The notes: generated by a model not told the origin, from the letters alone. Shown: positions 16,071 to 24,365, numbered from the stretch's first letter. The stretch is 37,808 bases of DNA from an uncultured Ruminococcus sp. (GCA_902773635.1 CACYFH010000011.1:1-37808), one strand, 5' to 3'. Translations and numbers: made by a program.

Positions 16071-17099
16071 TCACACCTCCGACACGATGATGTTCCCGCA
16101 CATCGGATACTCGCTCTCTGCGATCTCCGTATCCGAGCCGTAGCTCTCCAGAAAGCGATAGTCGCTGACGCCCTTGACGTGATGGATCACGTCACCGAGG
16201 TTGCTGAGCAGGACGTCCTTGCCGATACCCAGCGCCTCGATATAGTCTTTCAGCGCCGCCTTGACCTCCTCTGCGACCGTCTCATATTCATAGCCTTCCT
16301 CGACCTTGAGACGGACGTAAAGATTGATCGTCACGGGAGACGCGTTCTGCAAACGTACGTCGACATTCAGCTCCCTGCCTTGTGAAAGCAAGGCGTTGAT
16401 TCTCATAAACTGCTGGGTCGTGAGCGGCGTGCCTTTGCCGCAGGCATAAACGTCGACCGTACCCGCGCCTCTTGCTCTGCCGATGACGCCCGCCGAGTAC
16501 ACGCCGTCCACCGACATCGCGATCGCGCGATAGTAAGCGGCGTTCGTTCCGTTGGAGATATTCGCATAGCTGTCCGCCACACGCGCTCTGAGCGCCTCGT
16601 CGGTCTCGTTGTCGCTGCCGCCGTAGAAGCGCACCGCGTTGTGCACGCTGTCGATCCCGAGCACCGGGGTCACGATGATCCCGACCGTACCGATCGCGAC
16701 GTTGTACGCTTCACCGATCTCTGTCGCCTCCACGTCCGCGCCGACGCTCTGATCGTCGCTGTAGAGGGTCACACCCTCCAGCGTCACAAAACGCAGAAGA
16801 TCGCCCGAGGTACAGACCTCCGTGCCAGCAGGGATGAGGATATCCCCATGCTCCTCCGCGTCAGTGGAAAAGACGACCCTGCCGATCGTCTTCGTCCCGC
16901 TCTTTCTCTGCAGCCCGCGCTGGGCGGCGTGCTCCTCCAGATAAACGCCCTGTGCGGTCGTCGGGAACATCTGACGCAGTATGTAGTCGGCATACGCGTG
17001 CTGTTTATACAGCTCGCCCGCCAGAGCACGCATTCTCACCGCGAGATCGGACTCATATGCGGGTCTGAACCCGCTGAGCTCCTCATATCGGCTCATCAT
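16071..17099 (-). CDS. baseplate J / gp47-family protein (XkdT-like)
   Basis: A 342-residue baseplate wedge protein of ordinary family length. Characteristic stretches are TAQGVYLEEHAAQRGLQRKSG near residue 50, broken here only for length, and GSDNETDEALRARVADSY near residue 160. A C-terminal part with VKAALKDYIEALGIGKDVLLS near residue 285 matches baseplate J proteins of PBSX, Mu and P2-like phages. Such proteins surround the hub and join the tube end to the fibres in contractile-tail particles. ATGATG at the start gives two possible initiators, 17099 and 17096. Its presence in a cluster without a sheath is what makes this operon odd. Confidence 0.9.
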   Translation of the reverse strand: MMSRYEELSGFRPAYESDLAVRMRALAGELYKQHAYADYILRQMFPTTAQGVYLEEHAAQRGLQRKSGTKTIGRVVFSTDAEEHGDILIPAGTEVCTSGDLLRFVTLEGVTLYSDDQSVGADVEATEIGEAYNVAIGTVGIIVTPVLGIDSVHNAVRFYGGSDNETDEALRARVADSYANISNGTNAAYYRAIAMSVDGVYSAGVIGRARGAGTVDVYACGKGTPLTTQQFMRINALLSQGRELNVDVRLQNASPVTINLYVRLKVEEGYEYETVAEEVKAALKDYIEALGIGKDVLLSNLGDVIHHVKGVSDYRFLESYGSDTEIAESEYPMCGNIIVSEV

Positions 17100-17112
17100 G
17101 CGCTCTAAAAGT

Positions 17113-17463
17113 TCATTGTAAGATTCCAGATAAATCCACCTCCGTCGTCGTTTCGCTGTCTCTGAAACGAATATGTATCACCGCGACGCGGCTCCTTTTT
17201 GGACAGGACAGCACCTCCACCTCTGTGCCCGCGATATCCGCGCACGCCTCCTTGATCAGCATATCGAGCTTTTGGAGGAACAGCTCGTCGTCTGTGCTCA
17301 GATCGCCGTAATCCGTGCCCAGCCCGCGGTCATAGATAAAATCGCCCCTCACCGTCAGCGCCGAGAGCCTGACGCGCTGGACGGCTTCCTCGATCCCGGT
17401 GATGTACTCATAACACCCCGAGGAGGTCATCGCGATATCGCCGTCGCTGATACGCACGTCCAT
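17113..17463 (-). CDS. gp25/XkdS-like baseplate protein (DUF2634 type)
   Basis: A 116-residue protein whose Asp/Gly-rich N-terminus (VRISDGDIAMTSSGCYEYIT) and EEAVQRVRLSALTVRGDFIYD motif match the small W/gp25/XkdS baseplate family. In contractile tails gp25 nucleates sheath assembly, yet no sheath gene is present here. The ATG at 17463 shares one base with the preceding stop (TGATG), a sign of translational coupling; a GTG at 17466 is the alternative start. GGGAGG lies upstream. Confidence 0.78.
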   Translation of the reverse strand: MDVRISDGDIAMTSSGCYEYITGIEEAVQRVRLSALTVRGDFIYDRGLGTDYGDLSTDDELFLQKLDMLIKEACADIAGTEVEVLSCPKRSRVAVIHIRFRDSETTTEVDLSGILQ

Positions 17464-17801
17464 CACGACACCTCCCGACCGTTGATCAGCACCCTGCCGT
17501 CATTTTTCAGCACGATGCGCGCGCCGCCTGCCGAGTAAAGCATCAACTCACCCGGCTCAAGGGGCTCGGGCAGATCGGCGATCACGCCGAGACACACCGC
17601 GCCGCTCTCACACGGCGCGACGATCGCCTGAGAGCCGACGGCGGGCACATACGCGATACCTGCGGGAGCGGCGGTCGGAACGCCCCTGTAATCGCTCGTC
17701 GCGCTCACGGAAACGCTGCCCTTCGCCGCGGCGCGCACCTCGCCTGCGGCGGCGCCCTCCTTTCGGAAGCTCCTGCCGCTCATATATTCATTCATCCACA
17801 T
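17463..17801 (-). CDS. gpV/XkdR-like baseplate spike or hub-associated protein
   Basis: A 112-residue protein in the position of xkdR/gpV. The middle, GIAYVPAVGSQAIVAPCESGAVCLGVIA, here split for length, resembles the OB-fold domain of baseplate assembly protein V, and the C-terminus GGARIVLKNDGRVLING is the short beta-prism-like ending of small spikes. It is much shorter than P2 gpV, so it is a minimal spike. Start at 17801 follows AAAGGAGG. Confidence 0.65.
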   Translation of the reverse strand: MWMNEYMSGRSFRKEGAAAGEVRAAAKGSVSVSATSDYRGVPTAAPAGIAYVPAVGSQAIVAPCESGAVCLGVIADLPEPLEPGELMLYSAGGARIVLKNDGRVLINGREVS

Positions 17802-18736
17802 CCGTTCGTCCTCCTTTTGAGTGTTACGTCCGTGTATTCTCCGCCTGCCGTCAGCCGATAGCGCAGGGCGCTGATATACAGTTCGCCAGATACGGCGATC
17901 CTGTCGCTGTCCACCGAGGCGCGGTTGCCCTCATGCCCCAAAAGACAGGAGGGGCATCTCAGCTTCACGCTGTACGCTTTCCTCTGACCGTTCGCGATCA
18001 TCGCATCCGCACAGCGCATCGGGCTCTGGGTGAGGGTCGCGTTCAGATATCTCCTGCGAGCAATACCTCTGCTCAGCGCGTCCGCGTTCATGATGGGGAG
18101 GGTGTAACCGCCGCCGCTGTTGGTCTTGACGACCACCTCGGAGATCTCCTCGCACCGCTTGCGGGTCTCGCTGAGAGACAGGAAGCGCACCGCGCCCTTT
18201 GTGTTGCCGAAGCGCGTTTCATCCTCCTTCATGATCCCCTTGAAGCTGAGCGTTCCGGTACTGCTGATGCGCGGCAAAGCGGAATAGCACGCCGTGCAGA
18301 AATTCTTGAGCACACTGTAGCAGGAATCGCCCTTGAGCACGCTTTGCTCCCCAAAGTAGACCGCGTCGTCCTTCTCACTCAGCATAAGTCCGAAGGGTTT
18401 TGCGTAGCGCTCATACATCAACGCCGCCGAGGGGTGGTCATAGCCGCAGGGAGCGGCTTCATTGTCAAGCAACAAAGCCGCCATACTGCGCGCGGAAATT
18501 TTCAGCGTCTCGCCCGAACCGTCCGCCGCGTGCTCCTCCTCGTCGATCACGCCGCGAAAAACCTCAGCGTCATCCGAGAAGACCCGCACACCGACCGGCT
18601 CCGGGCACGCCATGTAGGGGAACTCTGCGTAGAGAGAGTCCGCCGGCACATTTTCATCGACCTCGATCACGAGCTTTGATATCGCCTTCGGCGTCCATTC
18701 CGCGCCGTCGCGGTCGATCAGCTTCACCTTTACCAC
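17792..18736 (-). CDS. XkdQ/gpD-like baseplate hub protein
   Basis: A 314-residue protein matching the late-control gpD/XkdQ hub family in position and pattern. It has a beta-rich N-domain (LIDRDGAEWTPKAISKLVIE), a middle helical insertion after MAALLLDNEAAPCGYDHPS, and a C-domain ending in DVTLKRRTNG. Hub trimers close the tube end and carry the spike encoded next. The start is a GTG at 18736 that overlaps the preceding gene's stop, and the end overlaps the spike start by 10 bases. Confidence 0.72.
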   Translation of the reverse strand: MVKVKLIDRDGAEWTPKAISKLVIEVDENVPADSLYAEFPYMACPEPVGVRVFSDDAEVFRGVIDEEEHAADGSGETLKISARSMAALLLDNEAAPCGYDHPSAALMYERYAKPFGLMLSEKDDAVYFGEQSVLKGDSCYSVLKNFCTACYSALPRISSTGTLSFKGIMKEDETRFGNTKGAVRFLSLSETRKRCEEISEVVVKTNSGGGYTLPIMNADALSRGIARRRYLNATLTQSPMRCADAMIANGQRKAYSVKLRCPSCLLGHEGNRASVDSDRIAVSGELYISALRYRLTAGGEYTDVTLKRRTNGCG

Positions 18737-19251
18737 AGCCGTACCCTCTCCTTCTCCTTCAAATCGTCGATCATCGGGATCTGCGGGTTCAGCTCCACCA
18801 GCTTCCCGATCGCCACATCAAAGCGATAGCCGATATCCCACAGCGACTCGCCCTCAGCCTGCGTTGTATAGTAGGCGTCGCCGCTTGTATCAACGCGCGG
18901 ACTTTGCGCCTGCACAAAGCGAAAGCGGTACTTCACCACCTGATCTAATGGCTCGGCGGTCAGGCTCAGCTCTCTGAGGTAGGCATACATCGGCTGACGC
19001 TGCGGGAGCATCAGCTTGCCGCAGCGCTGTTCTCTCAAAAGCGTCTCGAGCCTGCGGTACTGCTCCATGCAGTCCTCGCCGAAGAACTCACCTTCCCCGC
19101 TCACAGCTCTCAGCTTCAAGCCGAGGCTCTCGCTGTCGGGCTCACAGCAGGGCGAGACCATCTCGCGGAGATTGCCGCTGTCTGTGATAGCCAGCGTGTG
19201 CGGGTTATGCGAGAGAGCAAGCCCGCAAAAGCGCATCGGTGCGTATCTCAT
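18730..19251 (-). CDS. LysM-domain tail protein (XkdP-like)
   Basis: A 173-residue protein with an N-terminal gpU/DNA-circulation-like domain (LKLRAVSGEGEFFGED and ELSLTAEPLDQVVKYRF) and a C-terminal LysM domain, YYTTQAEGESLWDIGYRF through LVELNPQI, near residues 127-156. XkdP proteins in PBSX-like elements have this layout and sit between the tape measure and the hub. Here it follows a 42-residue gene instead of a tape measure. Its ATG overlaps the preceding TGA (ATGA), so translation is coupled. Confidence 0.78.
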   Translation of the reverse strand: MRYAPMRFCGLALSHNPHTLAITDSGNLREMVSPCCEPDSESLGLKLRAVSGEGEFFGEDCMEQYRRLETLLREQRCGKLMLPQRQPMYAYLRELSLTAEPLDQVVKYRFRFVQAQSPRVDTSGDAYYTTQAEGESLWDIGYRFDVAIGKLVELNPQIPMIDDLKEKERVRLW

Positions 19252-19376
19252 GAGAGCCGCACCTCCTCTTCCTCGGTGAACGCCTTGTTGTAACGCCGCG
19301 CGTCGCGCTCCATCAGCGCGGACAGCTCCTCGGAGAAGCTGTCCGCCGTATAGTCTCTGCGTTCCTCGCTATTCAT
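19248..19376 (-). CDS. small 42-residue protein in the tape-measure position
   Basis: A 42-residue, highly charged, Glu/Arg-rich helical protein (MNSEERRDYTADSFSEELSA at the start). It is probably genuine: AGGAGG precedes the ATG at 19376, it overlaps the end of the upstream gene, and its stop overlaps the next start as ATGA. In contractile-phage operons this place holds the tail assembly chaperone pair and the tape measure, typically well over 1.5 kb. It could be a vestige of the chaperone or a small adaptor. I do not recognise it. Confidence 0.6.
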   Translation of the reverse strand: MNSEERRDYTADSFSEELSALMERDARRYNKAFTEEEEVRLS

Positions 19377-19749
19377 CCTCTACCTCCTGCCATCTCATGC
19401 TGTCAGCCTCTAACGTATAGATACTCTCCGCGTTCTCAGCGCCCTTCGCGCCGTAAGCACACTCCGTCAAACGGCAATTCTCATACACATACTCCTCGTC
19501 CTCAAAACGGACGGAGAGCGCGAACGGTTCGTCCTCGGGTATCTGACCGTCAAAAACGTTCAGCGCTTTCAGCTTCAGCTGATAATGCGCCTCCTGCGGG
19601 ACGTGCTTCACCGCCGCCGAGCGCATGCACTCGCGCACCTGATGAAAGACCCGCTTCTCGGTTGCGGAGAACTCCGTCACCCCGAACAGCGGTTCATCGT
19701 CGAGAGAGAGCACGATATCCTTTCCTCTGATGATTCTCAGCTTGCTCAT
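19369..19749 (-). CDS. small beta-rich tail protein, possible tube-like protein
   Basis: A 126-residue protein located where sheath and tube genes normally stand. It opens RIIRGKDIVLSLDDEPLFGV and alternates short strands (YQLKLKALNVF, FALSVRFEDEEYVYENCRL, SIYTLEADSM). This pattern would suit a single beta-sandwich such as a tail tube or tube-initiator protein, but I see no decisive motif. If it is a tube, it would be the only tail-shaft protein in the cluster. The start overlaps the upstream stop by 4 bases. Confidence 0.5.
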   Translation of the reverse strand: MSKLRIIRGKDIVLSLDDEPLFGVTEFSATEKRVFHQVRECMRSAAVKHVPQEAHYQLKLKALNVFDGQIPEDEPFALSVRFEDEEYVYENCRLTECAYGAKGAENAESIYTLEADSMRWQEVEDE

Positions 19750-20186
19750 GCGGACGCCCCCTTAGACAGAAGCATCTGCAAACGCGCCGAGATATCGCGG
19801 TACTCGCTGTGAGCAGATTCATCATACCCGATACCGGATAAGGAAACCTCTCTGAGCAGCCCGTCGCTGTCCGCTCGTTCCAGCGCGTCCGCGATGATGG
19901 CGCTGACCCTGAGCAGCGCCGAACCGGACGAGCCCTCCGGCGCATAAACACGCAGCTTGAGCTGTGCTTCGATCAGTCTGCCGTTCGTGTCCGTGCCGTC
20001 TTTGTCGCCGATGAACACCACGCTCTCATGCGTTTGATGATTCTCAGCCGCTACGGTATAGCTTTTCACCGGCGAGGTCACTTTATGCGGAGGATAGGCG
20101 GGCAGAAAGACGAAATTCTCCATCCCTCTCTTCGCCTTCACGCGCATGATCAGCGCGTCAATCAGATTGTCCGTCAACGTCATCAT
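19746..20186 (-). CDS. phage tail-completion/terminator-like protein
   Basis: A 146-residue protein whose position after two connector genes and whose alpha/beta pattern (LTDNLIDALIMRVKAKRG, then FVFLPAYPPHK and VVFIGDKDGT) fit a tail terminator or tail-completion protein. Start at 20186 (ATGATG) follows AAGGAGGATTATT. The first 29 bases overlap the end of the preceding gene. Identification is by position only. Confidence 0.5.
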   Translation of the reverse strand: MMTLTDNLIDALIMRVKAKRGMENFVFLPAYPPHKVTSPVKSYTVAAENHQTHESVVFIGDKDGTDTNGRLIEAQLKLRVYAPEGSSGSALLRVSAIIADALERADSDGLLREVSLSGIGYDESAHSEYRDISARLQMLLSKGASA

Positions 20187-20526
20187 AATAATCCTCCTTC
20201 CCCTCACAGTCGGGTCTCAAGATCGCCCAAACATAGACCGACTCGTCACGCGCCGCGAATTCTTCTGCTGTGACGACCGAAAAAGCCGCACCCCGGCACT
20301 CCAGCCGCATCCCCGTGTCCAGCGGGTGATCGGGGGAGCCGATATACAGCAGATAGGTATTGTCGAACCATCCCGCGGGGATATACTTCTCATTCAGATA
20401 CAGCCTGTGACGCCGCCTGAGCGGCTGGACAAAGGCCTTTGCGACCTCTGCCCTGCCGCCGCGGCGAATGACCACGGTGTTGCCGAACCTGCTCAGCGCA
20501 CGGTTCAGATAACCTGCCATCCTCAT
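20158..20526 (-). CDS. head-tail connector / head-completion protein
   Basis: A 122-residue basic protein beginning MRMAGYLNRALSRFGNTVVI. The middle (AFVQPLRRRH and YLNEKYIPAGWFDNTYLLYIG) and the C-terminal beta stretch resemble small head-completion proteins of the XkdH type in prophage clusters. The ATG overlaps the preceding stop by 4 bases. Exact role (stopper or adaptor) cannot be read. Confidence 0.5.
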   Translation of the reverse strand: MRMAGYLNRALSRFGNTVVIRRGGRAEVAKAFVQPLRRRHRLYLNEKYIPAGWFDNTYLLYIGSPDHPLDTGMRLECRGAAFSVVTAEEFAARDESVYVWAILRPDCEGKEDYYDDVDGQSD

Positions 20527-20882
20527 ACGCGCACCCTCCTGAAAGCGAACCCGCCGTTGAGATCAATGATATCTCTGATGTTCTCGCGCTCCTCATGCCA
20601 GAGGGACTCCGCGTTCTGACGCACCGACAGCAGATCAAACTGCACGTCGCCCACCTTGAAGGAGGTGAAGTCCTCGCTCTGCATGATACGGCTGATCTTG
20701 TAGAACGCGTACACGGCGCAGGCGTGCGTCAGGCGGCGCTTCTCACTCTCTGTCAGCTCGCTGCGCATCCGCTCCTCAAAGTAGGCTCTGCAATCCTCGA
20801 TGATCGGCAGATACCGCGACGTCTCCTGCATACTCAGTCCGGACACCAGAGTGAAGCGATCCAAAAGTTCTTTCAAGCTCAA
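20523..20882 (-). CDS. head-tail connector protein (gp15/XkdG-type adaptor)
   Basis: A 119-residue helical protein with VSGLSMQETSRYLPIIEDCR and LTHACAVYAFYKISR, the pattern of helical head-tail adaptors that bind the portal ring. It follows the major capsid gene directly, as such adaptors do. A CTTGAGC-rich stretch upstream gives only a modest ribosome binding site. Confidence 0.55.
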   Translation of the reverse strand: MSLKELLDRFTLVSGLSMQETSRYLPIIEDCRAYFEERMRSELTESEKRRLTHACAVYAFYKISRIMQSEDFTSFKVGDVQFDLLSVRQNAESLWHEERENIRDIIDLNGGFAFRRVRV

Positions 20883-20896
20883 GTGTCTCGCCCTCC

Positions 20897-21904
20897 TTAG
20901 TAGCTCAGGCTGACAGCAGCGTCCTCATAGATCTTCGCGAAGCCCGCGATACAACTGATGGTCGCACGCTCGAGCTGGCGGTCGATCAGCTTGTCATAGT
21001 CGACGTTCACGTCGCCCGCGACGACCATCTCGAGTGCGCAGTTCTTGTCGAGGCCGATCAGCTTCTGACCGGTGAGTGCCGGCGTGTGCAGGAGATTGGC
21101 GCCCAGCGGGGTGATCATCTTGCCGCTGCCCTGGAAGCTCAGACCTGCCGCCGCGTCCTTCATCTCATCCATGGTCAGCAGCGCGGTCATCGCAGAGGTA
21201 GACGCGAGGATGGTGTTGAGCGTATAGGGGCTGAGCGCGCTCCACATGCTCACGAGGTCGCCGTAGCTCAGAGAGCCGGCAGAAGCAGGGCTGACAGTAC
21301 CGCAGGGGTTGTTGTTGCCGTCGCCGTTGAGCAGGACGTCGACCGCATCCGCCATCTGAGAGCGCGCGATATACGCGCCGATCTGTTTCAGGGTGACGGT
21401 GAAGAGGTCGATGCGCTGGAAGCGGATCGCCTCATAGCTGGCGCTGATCATTCTGCCGCGCTTGTGGAGCTTGACGAGATTCTCATTGGTCTTGATCTCG
21501 GTGACAGGGATGAATGCGCCCTCGGCGACCTTCTTGAGGGTCTTGTCGTCGTCGCTCATGCCGGAGTTGATGGAGCGGTAGTCCATGCCGTCGATCTTGG
21601 TCACGGTCGCGACGATATCGCCCAGCACATCCGCCTCCGCGATACCGGCGTTGACCGCGCGGCTGACGTACTCCGGGAACAGCGCCGCGGAGCCTGTGGT
21701 CGCGAAGAACTTGTCGATGGTGTCGGAGCCCTTGCCGCTGACCTTGATGTCATAGCGCTTGAGCTGACGGGAAAAGGCGTCCAGCCCCTCCAGAGAGGTG
21801 CCCTTGTAGTTCTCGCTCGGGTCGAGCGCCTCGAGCACCTCGGTCAGGCTCTTGCCGTTCTGATACATGCCCTTCTCAAGGGCGATCTTCTCAAAATTAG
21901 CCAT
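20897..21904 (-). CDS. major capsid protein (HK97 fold)
   Basis: A 335-residue protein. The N-terminal region (to about residue 60) is helical and charged, followed by FFATTGSAALFPEYVSRAVN, a stretch typical of clostridial phage capsid proteins. Then come KLHKRGRMISASYEAIRFQR and LFTVTLKQIGAYIARSQMAD (E-loop and spine-helix region) and a C-terminal P-domain ending in IYEDAAVSLSY. It sits behind protease and decoration genes, the standard order. AGGAGGTC precedes the ATG. It should assemble the icosahedral shell. Confidence 0.85.
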   Translation of the reverse strand: MANFEKIALEKGMYQNGKSLTEVLEALDPSENYKGTSLEGLDAFSRQLKRYDIKVSGKGSDTIDKFFATTGSAALFPEYVSRAVNAGIAEADVLGDIVATVTKIDGMDYRSINSGMSDDDKTLKKVAEGAFIPVTEIKTNENLVKLHKRGRMISASYEAIRFQRIDLFTVTLKQIGAYIARSQMADAVDVLLNGDGNNNPCGTVSPASAGSLSYGDLVSMWSALSPYTLNTILASTSAMTALLTMDEMKDAAAGLSFQGSGKMITPLGANLLHTPALTGQKLIGLDKNCALEMVVAGDVNVDYDKLIDRQLERATISCIAGFAKIYEDAAVSLSY

Positions 21905-21916
21905 TCTTTGACCTCC

Positions 21917-22252
21917 TTACAGAATGTAGCCGACGGTGGTATCGTCAGCGAAAATAACCAGGCGTTCCTTGCCTGCACTCGCGGTCTTGACGCCGCCGTT
22001 CGCGTCGGCGACGAGCTTCTGATAGCCGACGGCTACGGTGCCGGTCTTGCCGGTCTCGATGTAACCGCCGAGCTGTACCGCGGCGATTCCGTTCTTCTGA
22101 TTCACGCACTTGCCGATGAACGCGCCGCCCTCGCTCGCCTTACCGACCTTGCCGGATGCGGTGATGTTGACGAGATCGCCCGCTTCAACTGCGCCCTCGC
22201 ACTCAAAGGTCAGTACGTTTTCCATGTAACCGGTGAATTTGATGTTATCCAT
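21917..22252 (-). CDS. capsid decoration / head-stabilising protein
   Basis: A 111-residue beta-rich protein with many Gly and Val residues (VEAGDLVNITASGKVGKASE and IETGKTGTVAVGYQ), resembling the DUF2190/decoration-type proteins that cement HK97-fold shells. Lying between protease/scaffold and capsid is the expected position. Start follows AAAGGATG. Confidence 0.62.
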   Translation of the reverse strand: MDNIKFTGYMENVLTFECEGAVEAGDLVNITASGKVGKASEGGAFIGKCVNQKNGIAAVQLGGYIETGKTGTVAVGYQKLVADANGGVKTASAGKERLVIFADDTTVGYIL

Positions 22253-22263
22253 CCTTTACCTCC

Positions 22264-22599
22264 TTAGATTCTGAATTCCGTATTGCCGACAGGTTTCTCA
22301 CTGTCTGCGGAATATAACTGCGCCCTCACGCGGCGCTCCTTCTTGCTCAGCGCCTTCAACAGCGCCTGTGTCTCGCCTACCGAGAGCTTGCCGATGATGC
22401 AGTTCTCGGTCGCATAGTCCAGCTCGACGCCCTTGTCTCTGAGCGCCTTTTTCAGTCTGCCGACCAGCTCCTCGCGGTACGCCTTCGCGTATTCGTGCTC
22501 CTGCTGCAGCTCAGCGATATACTCCCTGAGCCTGTCGGATTCACCCTTCGAGAGGGTCACTTCGCCCTCGGTGCCGAGAGCCTTCTTCCATTCGTCCAT
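22264..22599 (-). CDS. probable nested scaffold protein from an internal start
   Basis: An in-frame ATG at 22599 (Met207 of the protease) is preceded by AAAGGAG with 6-7 bases spacing, as good as any start in the operon. It would yield a 111-residue product covering just the coiled-coil scaffold region. Lambda makes Nu3 scaffold from within its C protease gene in the same way. The expression is inferred. Confidence 0.5.
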   Translation of the reverse strand: MDEWKKALGTEGEVTLSKGESDRLREYIAELQQEHEYAKAYREELVGRLKKALRDKGVELDYATENCIIGKLSVGETQALLKALSKKERRVRAQLYSADSEKPVGNTEFRI

Positions 22600-23217
22600 T
22601 TGCTTCTCCTTTACTCCTGACTTGATGACGCCGGCGGCTCGCTGTGCGGGGACGGCGACAAAGCTGAACTCATACGCGTCGCGCGGTTTTCTCAGCTCGC
22701 CGTAGCAGAGCGTTCCGTCATACACGCGACCCTTATGGTGCTCGCACATCGGCGAACGCATGTCGTTACCGCAGACGGAACACACCGTGCTCCCCATACT
22801 GCACCCGACGGAGACCTCCTTGACGATGCCCGCCTCGATCTGCTCAATCAGCTCGCGGTTGCCGTCCGTACGCAGGATATACGCCCTCGCGGTCAGTCGA
22901 TACAGCGGGTCGCCCACAGCCGTAGCCCGACCCTCCACGCGCTCCGTTTTACAGGAGATGATACGCGCCTTCTGGTTGTTGGCGGTCGGATTATGGTCGA
23001 GGATGCCCGTCTTGCCGACGAAGAGCTTCTCCATCTCCCTGAGAGCCTCCAAGGAGAAGCGCTCATAGTCGCGGTCGACGTCATTGTCACACAGCGCGAC
23101 CGTGAAAAGGTAGACCTCCTCCGCGCTCAGCTCTCTGCGTGCGTAGCTGTTCACAAGCGCCATCTCATCCTCTGCGCCGTCAAACGCGGCGTTCTTCAAT
23201 ACGATTCCGTTCTTCAT
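22264..23217 (-). CDS. prohead protease with C-terminal scaffold region
   Basis: A 317-residue protein. Residues 1-200 look like a U35/HK97-type prohead protease: GILDHNPTA with His75, KEVSVGCSM with Ser136, and AYEFSFVAVPA with Glu183. The inserted CSVCGNDMRSPMCEHH (146-161) is a probable metal-binding loop, which I recall from related clostridial phage proteases. Residues 207-317 are charged and coiled-coil-like (SDRLREYIAELQQEHEYAKA), as in scaffold domains. A strong internal ribosome binding site and ATG at 22599 suggest the scaffold is also made alone. The start overlaps the portal stop by 4 bases. Confidence 0.8.
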   Translation of the reverse strand: MKNGIVLKNAAFDGAEDEMALVNSYARRELSAEEVYLFTVALCDNDVDRDYERFSLEALREMEKLFVGKTGILDHNPTANNQKARIISCKTERVEGRATAVGDPLYRLTARAYILRTDGNRELIEQIEAGIVKEVSVGCSMGSTVCSVCGNDMRSPMCEHHKGRVYDGTLCYGELRKPRDAYEFSFVAVPAQRAAGVIKSGVKEKQMDEWKKALGTEGEVTLSKGESDRLREYIAELQQEHEYAKAYREELVGRLKKALRDKGVELDYATENCIIGKLSVGETQALLKALSKKERRVRAQLYSADSEKPVGNTEFRI

Positions 23218-24350
23218 GCCTTCACCTCCAAGCTCTGCTCGATCTGCGCCGCTCTGGCGTTATCCAGACGCGCCGCAGCAAGCTCCGTTTCATCCTGCAG
23301 ACTGATGTTGCTCCATTCCACATGAACGCGCGGGTCGAGACCGACCGACCTGAGGTAGACCGCCGCCGCTCTCACCATCACAGGCTCCGACAGCGAGCGG
23401 TAATACTCCAGCTCAGAGGTCAGGATATCCGCCTGCTGAGCTGACATGCGCTCGGTCGAGGACCACGACAGCCCCAGGAGGAACGGCGGGATGGAGAGCT
23501 TTGCGACGATCTGCTCGAGGATATGGCGCACCGGGATATCGCAGTCCAAAATCTGGCTGTCCGCGCCGATCGCCTTGATGCTCACGTCGCCGATCGAGAC
23601 GAAGTCGCACATCCTGTCCTTATCGCGCATCGCGCGGCTCCATTCGGAGGCGATCTCCTGCACCCGCTGCTTCGCGTTCAGCGAGGACGCAGCCGCGGGC
23701 GGGTGATAGGTCACCGCAAAGCGCACATTACCCGCACGTTCAAAGTTCTGACCGATACAGTTGAAGATCTTCATGAGGATCTCGCTGACGAACGGCAGCC
23801 CGCACAGCAGAGAGGTTCCTCTCAGCTGTCCCGGCTCGGGGTTGAGCAGGGAGACGAGGATCAGCTCGGGCTGTGCGACCTCGCGGTTATCGCCGATCCC
23901 GCGCGTGAGGATACGCACGTCCAGCGGGTTTTCGCCGCGGCGCAGCTCGACCGCGTCCACAGGCGCGTTGTACAGCGCCGCGACGCCGCCGTCCTCATAG
24001 GTCACGATCTCACCGACCGCCGTCCCGTAGGTCAGGAGCTGGTCGAGATATGAACTGACAAAACAGCGCAGTCCCATACCTGTTCCGCCCACGCGGATAT
24101 GCGCGGAAAAATCATCGAGCGCCGCCTGCGCGTCCTCGTCGGCGCCGCTGAGCTTGAAATCACCCAGCAGGCGCACGATCTTCGACAGCGCCGCGTCGAT
24201 CACCGGTACGTTTTCTCTGAGACTTCTGTACAGTCTCAGCTCGACCGGTCGTTCATAGGAGCGTAAAAGCTCAGGGATCCCGCCCCTGTCCGCCGCACAG
24301 GTCTGCACTGTCGGCGTCTCAAGGCGTTCTCCCTTTGAAAACCATTTCAA
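23214..24350 (-). CDS. phage portal protein
   Basis: A 378-residue portal-family protein. YRSLRENVPVIDAALSKIVR near residue 40 and SYLDQLLTYGTAVGEIVTYE near 105 match the wing and stem entry of portals. PELILVSLLNPEPGQLRGTS and IVAKLSIPPFLLGLS, with the following SSTERMSAQQADIL, are typical portal stretches. The dodecameric ring would be the DNA entry and the docking site of the packaging motor. It lies 15 bases after the large terminase gene. Confidence 0.82.
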   Translation of the reverse strand: MKWFSKGERLETPTVQTCAADRGGIPELLRSYERPVELRLYRSLRENVPVIDAALSKIVRLLGDFKLSGADEDAQAALDDFSAHIRVGGTGMGLRCFVSSYLDQLLTYGTAVGEIVTYEDGGVAALYNAPVDAVELRRGENPLDVRILTRGIGDNREVAQPELILVSLLNPEPGQLRGTSLLCGLPFVSEILMKIFNCIGQNFERAGNVRFAVTYHPPAAASSLNAKQRVQEIASEWSRAMRDKDRMCDFVSIGDVSIKAIGADSQILDCDIPVRHILEQIVAKLSIPPFLLGLSWSSTERMSAQQADILTSELEYYRSLSEPVMVRAAAVYLRSVGLDPRVHVEWSNISLQDETELAAARLDNARAAQIEQSLEVKA

Positions 24351-24365
24351 TTACTTACCTCCTGA

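Noticed and set aside
21086..22267. 393-codon plus-strand frame across the capsid and decoration genes
   Set aside because: Spans two well-supported genes on the other strand and has no start signal.
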